From Cololabis saira (Eukaryota > Chordata > Actinopteri > Beloniformes > Belonidae), in contig NC_084591.1 of NCBI RefSeq assembly GCF_033807715.1, positions 48,319,915-48,383,914 of the forward strand: DNA of 64,000 nt, given 5' to 3'. Position 1 is the first letter of the stretch. Each line of letters opens with the position of its first letter. The position numbers and the translations under genes were made by a program. The notes under the pieces are model-generated. The model saw only the letters and a program-made list of their open reading frames with translations, had not been told where the DNA came from and made no database searches. Positions 52,434-63,680 of this stretch are shown here, one piece after another.

Positions 52434-54778
52434 ATGCATCGCTTCTTTAAGCCCATAGACAAAAGCAAGCCTCGTGCTGCGTCTGCCTCTGCAGTGAGCG
52501 CAGTCCCTAGCACGTCTGTTAGCACTGTTGCTAACGCGGAGGCTGCTGCTGTTCATGCCCCCCCCCACAAACAGTGGCTCAACACCGGCCGGTGCAGCCA
52601 CAGACTCTGCTGTCTCGCTCGAGTCGGGCTCGGCTCTAGTGAGCACAGACTTGAATGAAGAGGCACCATTCCAACCCATATTAAATTCATACCCCAAACG
52701 TGCATTTGGTGCGACATCACATGCATTTAGTCATGCCTGGTACCGCACATGACCATGGCTTGAGTACTCTGTCGAAAAAGACGCATGTTTCTGTTTCCCC
52801 TGTCTAAAAAATATAGCAGTGTTGGTAATGAACGGGATGTTGTTTTTACCATGCAGGGTTACACTAACTGGAAAGCGGCACTTGAAAGTGGAAGGGGACT
52901 GCAGAAACATATTCAGGCTGCAGCGACCTGGTCAGAACACAAGTCCAGAGAGGCATCTGGAGCGACAGTTGACAGTATGCTGGTTGGTAAAACAGCACTT
53001 GAAAAGAACCGGTACTATATTAAAAGCATTGGAGATGTTATCAAGTTTCTCTGTGTTAACGAGCTGGGGCTCCGTGGAACAAAAGAAAACCTACGTGACC
53101 ACAGCAATGCTGATGCTGGTGATCATGATGACATTGCTTCTGGTCATTTTTGAAGTTATTTGAGTACACCTTAGTGAAGGATGAAAAGCTAGCTGCTATT
53201 GCTAAGATCATGAATAAAAATGCTACATACACATCTAAAGGTATTCAAAATGAAATAATTGCAACATTTGCCAGCATGGTTCTTGCAGAGATACAGAAAA
53301 AATATTCAAAAGCTGACTCTGCAGGCTTCTGTATAAAAAGTGATGGGACAAGGGACAGGACAAATGTAGAAAACCTGTCTATAATTCTAAGATTTGTAAG
53401 TAAATCCATACCAGAGGAGCACCTGATTGGATTATTTAGCTTGCACCAACTTGATGCTGAGTACACCTGCACTGAGATATTAAAACACATTTCTGAGGCT
53501 GGCTACAGTGCTGACAATATAGTTAGCCAGTGTTATGATGGTGCTTCGGTGATGAGTGGAGTACAAGGTGGTGTCCAAGCACTACTTCAAAAGAATCTGG
53601 ACAGATATGTGCCATACATTCACTGTTACAACCACCAGTTGCATTTAGTGGTTGTGCATGCCATGCAGGGTGAGCCACATGCCAAAAAGTTTTTTGATCT
53701 CTGCAATTCCCTGTATAACTTCTTCCGTCACCACTATGTGTCAGAAAGGTATGATGCTCCTTGTCTCAGACGACTTATTAAAATTCGCTGGACCAGCCAT
53801 TATGATGTGACAAGGTGCATTGTTGAGAACGAGGAACGTCTTTGTACTATCCTGTCAGAGATTTCGGAGGATGATGAGGCCTCAGTTGATTTGTGCACTG
53901 AAGCATCAGGCCTTTTAATTCAAATTAAGAGGCTACATTTCTTTGAGATTGGCACATTTCTAGTGCGGGTGCTTAGTTTCTTAATACCAGCAAATGGAAT
54001 TCTACAGTCTCATGCTGTGGATATGTGTTCTGCAGGTTTGGTTGTTACTCAAACACTGGAGTCCTTGAAAGACATCCGTAAAGAGGATTGCTGGACTGAG
54101 CTTTCACAGTTATCTGCAGAGGATCAGGGTGTGTCACATCAACCTAAAAGAAGGAGAATATTGAGCAAACGCCTTGGTGAAAGTGTTGTGTTGTCAACTG
54201 TGGGTCATGCAGATACTGATTACCCCACCATCACCCTCTCTCAGTCTCTCAAAAGATCCTTGCTCAGCATTCTCGACAGGGCCATTTCAGAAATGGAAAA
54301 CATATTCTCAAAGAAGAATTTAGACCTAATGACAGCCATATCAAGCCATGTACCCTCTTCTGAGGGATTTCTAGACTCTACCTTGTTGGAACCTTTGCAT
54401 GCACTTACTGGAACTGGAACAGACTATGCGACTCTGAAAAGCGAACTCATTGTTGCAAAGCCAATGTTGTCCAAGTTATGTTGTCCAAATGAACCAGACC
54501 TGGCCACTATGTCTAAACACATGAAGACATACGAGAAAGCATTTCCTTTGTTGCACAAGTTGTATGTGACAGCCTTTGTAATTGGTGTGTCTTCAGCTTC
54601 ATGTGAGAGTTCCTTCTCCACACTTGCACGTGTCCTAACCCCCTACCGTCGCACCATGTTGCACGAAAGAAAAAAGAACTTGGTCATCTTGGCACATGAG
54701 AAATCTATAACAAATACATTAGACATGGATGAATTTGTTACCATTTTTGCCAGGATAAACAGAACACTCAGGTTATAG
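52434..54778 (+). pseudogene. hAT transposase, ZMYM1-like, frameshifted (copy 2)
   Basis: Identical to 42884-45228 as far as read, including all frameshifts and the TGA. The lesions therefore predate the duplication. Confidence 0.85.
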
Positions 54779-55346
54779 AGATAGACAGAGAGATTAAAAA
54801 ACAAAAAAGATTTAAAAAAAAATACACACAAGCCAGTGTCCTATTAGTGCCGGTCCCAAGCCCGGGTAAATGCAGAGGGTAGTATCAGGAAGGGCAATTG
54901 GTTTAGCATACTTTCGGTCAAAGAAGGAGAAGATAGATGAACTGATATGATGATGGGGTTCAGTGTCAGCTAATCTAGATATACTAATGCATTATTATCC
55001 TTGTTTATGTAGTATAGTTATAGTTTAGTGTCCCAAATGCTGTCTGACAGCCCCATATCCATTAACTAGAAAACTGTAGTTGTTAGTTAGTAGATATAGT
55101 TAGATAGCCGCACCTGAATTGACAGGGTGTGCCAGCGCGGGAGAGCCGAGCCAAAGGTAACGGGGCTTCAGTTACCCGGATGGTGTACAGATCACACGGG
55201 ACTTAAATGGCACTGGATGAATGATCGGGCTAGGTGTAGGTTGAATGAAAACTGAACCTAGTTGTATCCCATACAGGAATGTGTGACTTTCTTTTGGTTA
55301 ATTTGGTGGTAAAAGGATAACCCCTCGGCCTTAATCAAAACCCAAA

Positions 55347-57203
55347 ATGGCAGATTCAAACCCCATGGTTGTAAAAATAAAAACTGACTGGTCTAAATGT
55401 TGTCTTTGTCAGAAAGACAGAAAAGACACAGTCCTAATATCACCTCGAACTAGTTACAATGTTGAACATGATGGCTATGCTATGATGGCTACCAACATAC
55501 CGTTGTTTCATGAAATGAAGCAAATGCCATTGATCCTGGACCCAGAAAGGCTGGATGAAGGTGATGGTATTAATGCTACTTTAAGAAAAAATCAGGCTAA
55601 ATACCATCACAGCTGCCGCGTGATGTTTAACAACACCAAATTGGATCGGGCGAGGAAACGCCAGTCTGCTGGTTCCAGCAATGAGCCTGAGGATGTTTAT
55701 CCAAAGCAGAGACGAAAAAGCTGTGATGTTCAAGCATGCATTTTATGTGAGGAAATAGAACCTGCATCTGATATCAGGAGGGTTGAAACGATACAGGTGC
55801 ACCAGAGGTTGCACGAGTGTGCAAAGACACTTAACGATGGTAAGCTCCTGGCCAAATTGGGTGGTGTAGGAGATGCCATTGCCCTTGAGTTTAAGTACCA
55901 CTATCGCTGCCTAACTTCTCTCTACAACAGGGAAAGGTCCCACTTCAGAAAAAATCAGAAAGGTGCAAGTGCTACTGATCATGAGCAGGACATTTACCCA
56001 CTAGTTCTGTCAGAACTTGTCACTTACATTGTTGAAACAAGCAATCATTCCGAAGGTCCAAACACCTTTCGCCTTGCAGATATGAGACATCTATACCAAC
56101 AATGTCTGGAACAACTTGGCATTGACTCACCAGCTGTCAAATCCACAAGATTAAAGGAAAGATTGCTAGCAGAAATTCCAGAACTTCAGACTCATAAAAA
56201 GGGAAGAGATGTGTTTCTTGCTTTCAATAAAGATGTGAGTACAGCACTTACACAGTCTTCTGAATATTCAGAAGCAGTACTTATTTCCAAAGCAGCAAGG
56301 ATTTTAAGGAAAAACATACTAGATCATCCTTGTAGTTTTGATGGCACATTTCCAGAGGGTGCTATTTAAAATGCCACGCCTAACCTTCTTCTTCAGTTCA
56401 TCAGCATGGTTGAACATGGAGGAGATATCAAATCACAGCTGAGATTTGGAGCTTCAAAGTCAGACCAGGCCATTGCCCAACTCCTACAGTACAACTGCTA
56501 CTCACAATATAAAGAAGCTACAACACACAGGCATTCAAAAGCTAGAGAAACCCCATTTCCCATCTACATGGGACTATCTGTCTTTGCAAAAACAAGAAAG
56601 AGAAGTCTTGTAGAAATGATGCATGAGCATGGTCTCAGCATCTCGTATGACAGGGTGCTGGAGATTTCAGCCCAGTTGGGGGGTGCTGCAGTCAGTAGGT
56701 ATGTAGAAGACGGTGTGGTCTGTCCACCAATTTTGCGTAAGGGGTTGTTTACCACTGCAGTGATGGACAACATTGATCACAACCCATCCGCAACAACTGC
56801 CACAACATCCTTCCATGGGACCAGCATCTCCGTCTTCCAGCATCCCACTCAGGAAAATGGGGGACAGGAGAGACAGAAAATCCGATTTGGACGTGATAAA
56901 GTCAGGTCAGTTCCAGAACTGCCTGACACATTTACAAATATTCTTCCTGCCTCCTTTAAAACAAAGAATCCCCTACCACCAAAATGCCAAACAGGTACAG
57001 GTGGCATTGGGCCCCAAATCGCACTTGAGTACCAGTGGCTAGAGAAGGTCATGGTGACAGAAGAAATAGATGGTGCCGTGAACCTGACATGGTCGGCACA
57101 CCATGCATCAATGGAGAGAATTCCAGAGTTTCAAAAAAGACATAAGAAAAAAAGGATAAATAAGCAGGCAGGCAGGCAGACAGACAGGGACAAAAAAACA
57201 TAA
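55347..57203 (+). pseudogene. Unnamed two-zinc-module protein, one internal stop (copy 2)
   Basis: Identical to 45797-47653 as far as read, with the same TAA at 56367-56369. Confidence 0.7.
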
Positions 57204-58036
57204 TAATATCCAAATTAAAAATAAATGCAGCCTCAACAGGGCACAAGCCAGTGTCCTATTTGTATAAATAAACTAAAAGACAAAAAATACATAGGAAAGA
57301 AAGGATAAATATAAACAAACATAAATAGACAGACAAGACAGACAAGACAAAAAACATAAAAAAAGTAAAAAAAGAAAAAAAAAGAAAAGAAAAAGTAAAA
57401 AAAAAAAAAAAGATGAATGCAGCCTCAACAGGGCAGGCGTCCTATTTGTGCCGGTCCCAAGCCCGGGTAAATGCAGAGGGTAGTGTCAGGTAGGGCATCC
57501 GACATATAAAACCAATAAGAAATATAAAATATGGATATAAGATGAAATGATGACAGCATAGAGCATCTTTTTCTATGCATTTTGGGGACTTGGGGACCTA
57601 GTCAGCCAGGCTAAATCCGGCCCTGCTCCCGAGTCTGTAAAAGTACCTATATGCTATATGCTGTATTACAAGAACCGTAATAGATACAGACATGTACTTG
57701 GTACCAAAATTTCCGCAATGCCCACATTTATAATCACATTCAATATATTTATGGGGCTTAAAATCGATGGATCTCGAGTTATAAAGGAAAAACCACATTT
57801 ATGGGCGGACATCTTTGATTTTAGGGGCCGTCCCCTAAAATTTAGCGTGGCACGCGGTACTTTTGAATAGAGTGGGGTTTGACGAGTATGTGTACCAATT
57901 TTCATGCGTGTATCCGCAACTGAACGATCCGGGTCATAATCTGCTCCACTAACTCTCAAATCTGTACTGAATGAGATGGAACATGGAACATTTCTAGGAA
58001 CTTTCTTTTTGCCAAATGTATAAATGTGAGAAAACA

Positions 58037-58108
58037 GGGCTCGTCCGGGATTTGAACCCGGGACCTCTCGCACCCTAAGCGAGAATCATACCCCTAGACC
58101 AACGAGCC
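58037..58108 (-). tRNA. tRNA-Pro(AGG) 7
   Basis: Identical gene body at the right border of the duplication. Its 3' flank matches those of genes 4 and 8. Confidence 0.97.
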
Positions 58109-58377
58109 GACGAGAGTCGTGTCCCAACAGCACCACCTGGTGGCGGGAATGACCGCAGGGATGCGAGGGTTTCAGAGACTTTCATACCTGGAAACACATA
58201 TCCAGTCAAACTAAAACTAATCATCTTGAATAGAGTTTTTCATTTTCTTGTATGAACACGAAAGTATCCAATACATCAGCTTCAGTAATCCAACTCTCAA
58301 ATCTGTATTGAATGAAATGGAACATGGAACATTTCTAGAAACTTTCTTTTTGCCAAACGTATAAATGTGAGAAAACA
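58109..58377. other. Spacer between tRNA-Pro 7 and tRNA-Pro(UGG)
   Basis: It holds the CTCF-like motif and, at about 58283-58377, the tRNA 3' flank shared with genes 4 and 7. Confidence 0.6.
58128..58147. promoter_or_regulatory. CTCF-like motif near tRNA-Pro 7
   Basis: CAGCACCACCTGGTGGCGGG lies 20 bp from the tRNA 5' end. A weaker relative, CAGCACCCCCTGCAGGCGG, lies 18 bp from tRNA 3 (42688-42706) and tRNA 6. Confidence 0.35.
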
Positions 58378-58449
58378 GGGCTCGTCCGGGATTTGAACCC
58401 GGGACCTCTCGCACCCAAAGCGAGAATCATACCCCTAGACCAACGAGCC
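58378..58449 (-). tRNA. tRNA-Pro(UGG)
   Basis: It differs from the AGG genes by one base: the loop reads TTTGGGT, giving anticodon UGG. About 95 bp of 3' flank are shared with genes 4 and 7 with a few substitutions. The terminator is TGTTTTC. The 5' end lies 134 bp from the SETD6 ATG on the opposite strand. Confidence 0.96.
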
Positions 58450-58520
58450 GACTGGGAGAAGGTCGTGGTTTGGTAATGTCCTGGGATGGAACAGGATGCG
58501 TGTTAACGGCGGTGGCTAAT

Positions 58521-58562
58521 CACGTGACTGTGGCCGACCACGTGACTCCCCGCGACCACGTG
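58521..58562. promoter_or_regulatory. Three CACGTG E-boxes at 18-bp spacing, SETD6 promoter
   Basis: CACGTG occurs at 58521, 58539 and 58557, exactly 18 bp apart, 22-63 bp upstream of the SETD6 ATG. The flanks (CACGTGAC twice, CACGTGGC once) fit USF/MYC/MiT-type bHLH sites. They also lie between SETD6 and the divergent tRNA-Pro(UGG). Confidence 0.65.
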
Positions 58563-58583
58563 GCTGCAGTCCTCTCTCTCACG

Positions 58584-58610
58584 ATGGCGACGGCAGCCAA
58601 GAGACCCAAG
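58584..58610 (+). CDS. setd6: SETD6 exon 1
   Basis: Nine codons (MATAAKRPK) then donor GTTGGT. The ATG is in a fair context (ACGATGG) and the residues match the human start. Confidence 0.88.
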
Positions 58611-61600
58611 GTTGGTTTATTCTGTTACAGAGCTGCCGTTACTGGGTGTATTTGTGTCTGACTGCTCAGCAGCGTTCACTGAAACAATGGCTCGCGTTTT
58701 AGCTAAAGGTCTGGACTAATTCTAGGAGCAGTTGCTCACTTCCTGCACATCTAACATGCAATGTTCAAACTTTTTGGAGTGATATGTGTAATTTTGTGTC
58801 TGAAACTGATTTCAAATTATTTTGGAAGGATGTGTTGTTTGGTGTTTTTGACCATGTTACAATTAGAACAAAGCCAAAAGAAACATTTATTATTAATTTG
58901 TTGATTATCCTTGCAAAATTCCACATCCACAAATCCAAATTCTTACACAACTTTTTACTTTTCATTGTGAATTAAATCAGTATCTGGACTCTATTAAGTT
59001 TTCTACTAATTCAAAAGCACATACATCAAAACACAACAATAAAAAACACTTTTCTGAACTTATCAATATGACTCTGTCCTTCACAGGATAAGTAACATGG
59101 ATCACTGCAAAAACTCACAATCTTAACAAGAATATGTGTCTTATTTCTAGTTAAAATGTCTCATTTTAGCAAAAAAATCTCATTACACTTAAAACAAGAC
59201 TCATCACTGGAAAAAACAACAATTTTCACCTGTTTCACCCCTTTCAATCCCTTATGTCATTTCATCAATGAATGTGGTTTTACTGCTATTGGCAGTTTTA
59301 CAGGGGGGGTGATTTTGACCGTTTTTATTTCAGGGGGGGATGATTTGGACCGTTTTTATTTCAGGGGTGGATGATTTGGACCGTTTTTATTTCAGGGGTG
59401 GATGATTTGGACCGTTTTTATTTCAGGGGGGGATGATTTGGACCGTTTCTATTTCAGGGGGGGATGATTTGGACCATTTTTATTTCAGGGGGGGATGCCA
59501 TCCCCCTCATGCCCCCTCAACTCCAGTACTGTTCCTATAACTCCAGGTGTTGTATTTGTGTGCAGGTAGAAGGCTCGGAGAGGCTGCAGAACTTCCTCCA
59601 GTGGTGCCGAACCGCTGGCCTGGTCCTCAGCACCAAGGTCAGTAAACCCTGCTCTCTGCTTGACAGGTTCTGCCTGGACCAAGCCTCTCCAGCCAGGCAG
59701 AACCGTAGGAAAAGCTTGTCCCACGTCCTTGTGAGGTAAAGGCCCAATCCCAATAAACCCCCTACTTTCTACCACTAGCCCTCCCTCACTACCACTAGCC
59801 CTAAAAAAGAAGAGAGCCAAAAGCTGTTTTAATTTCAGCTGTAGCGCTGTTAATATGCCACTTTATCAAGTTTTAATATTTTTTCAGGTGTAAAAGTAAC
59901 CGTTAAGATCCCCAACCTGGGCTCAGTTTATCCAAATAACGCCTGTTGAGAAATTTGACCCGATGTTTTGGGAGAAGAGCCGCCGGCCGGGTCAACCTGC
60001 GCCGTCGTCCCGGGGAAAAACCTGCAGCTCTGTGGAGAATTACCGCTGGCTGAAATAAATCATTTAGGAAGATAAATGTTGGTTTAATAGATGAAATCTA
60101 ACAGTTGTAGCTACGCCTGTTAAGAAATTTGCTCCGAAAATTTTGAGATTTCTGCCTGCCTGCTCCGGAGCTGATTTATGGTTCTGCATTAAATTGACGC
60201 AGAGTCTACGGCGTAGGGTACGGCGTAGGGTACGGTGTACGGCGTACGGCGCGCGTCGCCGCGTAACCTACGGCGTAGGCTCTGCGTTGGTGTAACGCAG
60301 AACCATAAATCAGCCTTTATTCTGGCGAGGTTTGAAAAAGACTTTGCAACAACGGGCAAACGAGTGATTATGTACATTCACTGAGTGAATATTATGAAAG
60401 TAAAATATATATTTCTCGCTAGAAATGTAATCAAAACACATTTTTATGCTGAAACTAACTCAAAATATTGATTTTATTCACTAAAAAATAAGAAATGTCC
60501 GCCATGTTTCTTTTTTTTTATTCAGTCTGCAAATGACGACGTAAAGCATTCTGGGAAATTTTTCTGATCAACTAGTGAGCCTCGGAAATCCCTACATCCG
60601 TAGGGACAGATTCATAGCCACTACACTTGTTTTCTTCACTCCCCCTAGGTGGAAAGAGGAATTGGGAACCACTACCCTCACGGGAACACACAACATTTAG
60701 GGGTAGTGCTGAAAACTAAGGGGAGTGATAGTGTTGGGCCGAAGCCACTTCCTTCCAAAGGGTTTGTTCTCTTCTCCCTGAGCTGTGACTGAGAGCATCT
60801 GCTTCATTTGCACCTCACATCCACAACATCACCCGGACTGCATTCTTCCACCTCCGCAACATCTCCAGACTGCGTCCAGCACTGTCCCAATCCAGCACCG
60901 AAATTCTGGTCCACTCATTCGTCACATCCCGTATCGATTACTGTAATGCTCTCCTCACTGGCCTCCCAACCAAACTCACCAACAAACTACAACTCATTCA
61001 GAACTCGGCCGCCCGGATCATCACCCGCATCAAGTCATCTGATCACATCACCCCCGTTCTTATCCAACTCCACTGGCTCCCAGTCCAATACCGTATCATT
61101 TATAAAAACCTCCTCCTCACCCACAAAGCCCTTCATAACCTAGCCCCCACCTACCTCTGTGACCTACTGAAAGAATACACCCCCTCCCGTACCCTCCGCT
61201 CAACCTCTGCTGGACTTCTTTTCACTCCCACCTCACACCTTAGCAGCATGGGTGCCCGAGCTTTCAGCTGCTCGGCACCCAGACTCTGGAACTCCCTCCC
61301 CCCATACATAAGACAAATAGACTCCATCACCACATTCAAAACACAACTCAAGACTCACCTGTTTAAACTTGCCCATTCACTTTGACCGGTCACCACACAC
61401 TACCTCCCACCATACTGTTATCTGTACTGTTGCTCCTTGATTGTCTATTTGTATGTATTGTGTATGTGTATATGTATTATAATTTCTACTGTATTACTAT
61501 TATATTTCCTGTATTGTATTGTTTGTTTTTATTCTGTAAGGTGACCTTGGGTGACATGAAAGGCGCCGTTAAATAAAATGAATTATTATTATTATTATTA

Positions 61601-62912
61601 TGATCCGTGGTCCAGGACTGATCCGTCTCTCTGTGCAGGTCTGTGTGAGTACAGAGGGAACCGTGGCCGATTATGGGATGGTTGCTACGGACGACATCCA
61701 TGACGGGGAGGTGTTGTTCACCATCCCACGGTCGGCTCTTCTCCACCAGGGAACCACAAAGGTTTCTGCCTTGTTGGAAGCAGGTAACACTGAGTGGAAG
61801 TTTAATTCCTCTTTAATTCACAATTCAAATTAAATCCCATTTAAAATAAGTAAAAATGACCATGTAAACACCTAATTCCCAATGAAAAATGGTCATTCCG
61901 AACTAAACTTAATTCTGAAGTGGCTGGTTTATTCTGATTTTAAATCTGAATAGAATAATTCCAGATCATGTTTACACTCATTCCTCTTTAAATTAACTCC
62001 GGTCTTTCTTTCTGCTCGTTCCCTCGCCCGTCTGTCTCCATGATCTTATATTCCACTGGGCTGGTTTTCTAACAAAGTTTCCAGATGCAGCAGCAGTAAA
62101 CGCTGGTCAAGAGCAGAGACCATTTATTTAATAAATAGAAATCATTAAAAGAACAGATAGCAGGAAACATCACAATTGTGAGCTTTTCAAAGTTGTAGCG
62201 GCTAAGTTAGTTTTTCTTCCGGTAGTTTAACTTCCGGTCCCCCCCCTATCCAATCAGAACCTTCCCAACCCCCAGACCTGGAGAGGAATTGGAGAAAGAC
62301 CATCAAACGTGTTTTCCATGTAAACCTCAATTCAGAATGACTATTTCCATGTAATTCCAAGGATAATAGTTTAATTCAGAATCATTTAATTCTGAATTAA
62401 AAACCATGGTGTAGCCGTGGCCAGTGATGCTCCATCAGCTCGTCTCTCTTTTCCCCCCAGGGAAGCAGGATCTGCAGAGTTCCTCCGGCTGGGTTCCCCT
62501 GCTGCTGGCGCTGCTGCACGAGTACACCACCCCCCAGTCCCGCTGGACGCCCTACCTGTCCCTGTGGCCCGACTTCAGCGCGCTGGACCAGCCCATGTTC
62601 TGGTAATCCACGGGAATTTATCCTTTTTACCGCCAGATGATACATTCTTACCGTGGGGAATGTTTTTGACGGTTTATGGTGAACGGTAAAGCATCGTCCA
62701 TCCCTCCCCTCCCCCAGGTCCAGGGCGGAGCGGGACGGGCTGCTGAGGGGGACGGGCGTCCCCCGGGCCGTGGAGACGGACCTGTCCAACATCCAGAGAG
62801 AGTACCAACACGTGGCCCTGCCGTTCATGAGGAGACACCCGGACGTGTGGAGCCCCGGCACGCACACGCTGCAGCTGTACACGCGGCTGGTGGCCTTCGT
62901 CATGGCCTACAG
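58584..62912 (+). CDS. setd6: SETD6 lysine methyltransferase, 5' part (exons 1-5)
   Basis: This is N-lysine methyltransferase SETD6. The human enzyme uses S-adenosylmethionine to monomethylate RELA at K310 and other nuclear substrates. Exons 58584-58610, 59566-59637, 61639-61783, 62461-62602 and 62718-62912 join in frame to 193 codons plus 2 nt, all with GT-AG borders. Recognisable parts are MATAAKRPK (as in human MATQAKRP), [13 protein letters not shown], the start of the SET domain with the AdoMet-loop segment [54 protein letters not shown] and [11 protein letters not shown]. The rest of the SET domain (the NH motif and catalytic Tyr) and the substrate-binding domain lie beyond the window. 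Human has an insertion between exons 2 and 3 that is absent here. Confidence 0.94.
58611..59009. other. SETD6 intron 1, no feature seen
   Basis: AT-rich sequence with short frames lacking any recognisable product. Confidence 0.45.
59010..59531. mobile_element. MITE with AGTACTGGAGTTG right end, copy 3
   Basis: Left-truncated relative of 28106-28936 in SETD6 intron 1, with six VNTR units of GATTTGGACCGTTTTTATTT type and the right end CTCAACTCCAGTACTG. Confidence 0.7.
59566..59637 (+). CDS. setd6: SETD6 exon 2
   Basis: 24 codons ([20 protein letters not shown] then LSTK), acceptor GTGTGCAG, donor GTCAGT, phase 0. Confidence 0.92.
59742..60740. mobile_element. DNA-transposon remnant in SETD6 intron 2
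   Basis: The left part GGCCCAATCCCAATAAACCC is mirrored loosely by GGAATTGGGAACCAC and GTGTTGGGCC near the right end. It contains the palindromic MITE at 60169-60318. No coding frame. Confidence 0.45.
60169..60318. mobile_element. Palindromic MITE (GGCTGATTTATGG family)
   Basis: Starts GAGCTGATTTATGGTTCTGC and ends GCAGAACCATAAATCAGCC; the centre has several GTACGGCGTA motifs. Confidence 0.75.
60806..61605 (+). mobile_element. L2/CR1-type LINE, ORF2 C-terminus and 3' end
   Basis: One plus-strand frame encodes [69 protein letters not shown] and [13 protein letters not shown], the C-terminal end of a CR1/L2-clade reverse transcriptase, with a stop at about 61383. The 3' end has GGCGCCGTTAAATAAAATG and an (ATT)n tail. 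It is 5' truncated. SETD6 intron 2. Confidence 0.85.
61639..61783 (+). CDS. setd6: SETD6 exon 3
   Basis: 48 codons plus 1 nt, [20 protein letters not shown] through VSALLEA. Acceptor TCTGTGCAG, donor GTAACA. Confidence 0.94.
61792..62424. mobile_element. Fold-back element copy B filling SETD6 intron 3
   Basis: AATTC/TTAATTC-rich arms with CATGTAAAC motifs at both sides and a centre shared with 2560-2820. The right end (ACCATGGTGTAGCCGTGGCC) stops about 35 bp before exon 4. Confidence 0.65.
62461..62602 (+). CDS. setd6: SETD6 exon 4
   Basis: Begins with 2 nt of a split Gly codon, then [20 protein letters not shown] through QPMF and 2 nt of a split Trp codon. Acceptor CTTTTCCCCCCAG, donor GTAATC. 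Confidence 0.94.
62718..62912 (+). CDS. setd6: SETD6 exon 5
   Basis: Completes the Trp codon, then [20 protein letters not shown] through RLVAFVMAY and 2 nt of a split codon before GTCATC. Confidence 0.93.
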
Positions 62913-62949
62913 GTCATCCTCCACATGCTTTAACATTCTTATTCTAAGC

Positions 62950-63680
62950 TCTTTTTATTGTTTGTTTTTTTCAATTTTCAGAGAAGAATTACATACAAGA
63001 GAATTAGAATTAACATAGTAAATCTGATAAAACACCTATAACCCCCACATGTCTCGCTCCAACGGAGCCCCATCCCTACAACTACATTATTGTTCCATTC
63101 AGAGATAAAAATAAAGACAAAAAAGTACAAAATACAAAAAATAAAATAAATAAAAATAAACATTACAGATAACGAGTACATTAGTAAATACATAGCATAG
63201 TAAACAAGTAAATGATACAATATAAGGGTCAGTGTCACACCCCTGTAATCTCAGTGGGTCCATTTTTCCTATATAGGTTAAGAAAGGTTGCCAGATATGG
63301 TAGCATGTTGGGCACTCCCTCTTGTGGAGTAACCAGTTCTCTCCAGTGCCAAATGACGTGCAAGATCCTTAACCCATCATTTAAAAGTTGGAGGAGTTTG
63401 TCCTTCCATTTTAACAAAATAAGTCGCCTGGCCAAAAGAGAAGCAAACGCTATCATATGTTTAGCCCGGCGACTAAGCTGTACATCTGGTGGAGCTACTC
63501 CCAATAATGCAATGGTAGCGGAAGGTCCTATGGAACAAACCTCTAAAACTTCTGAGAACGTTTTAAATATTAAATGCCAGAAATTATTTAGTTTGGAACC
63601 AATGTTTCCGCTAGAAAAGATTGGCACCGGACAATGTGACCGGCAGGGTTTCAATTTACCGGACATGTTTGAAACATAGG
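62950..63680 (-). pseudogene. L1-clade LINE ORF2 C-terminal fragment
   Basis: The minus strand encodes HLIFKTFSEVLEVCS, LLGVAPPDVQLSRRAKHMI and AFASLLARRLILLKWKDKL. After a frameshift it gives PPTFK, a stop, WVKDLARHLALERTGYSTRG, and after another shift IWQPFLTYIGKM, the usual end of L1-type ORF2. A/T-rich 3' sequence follows to about 62950. The copy is dead. It lies in SETD6 intron 5. Confidence 0.7.

Larger units (their letters stand above)
48487..58036. repeat. 9,550-bp tandem duplication, copy 2
   Basis: Copy 2 ends at the next tRNA-Pro gene (58037), after which the sequences diverge (ACAGCAACCC after the tRNA at 48487, GACGAGAGTC after the tRNA at 58037). The crossover therefore maps within tRNA gene homology. 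An assembly false duplication is a possible alternative. Confidence 0.95.
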
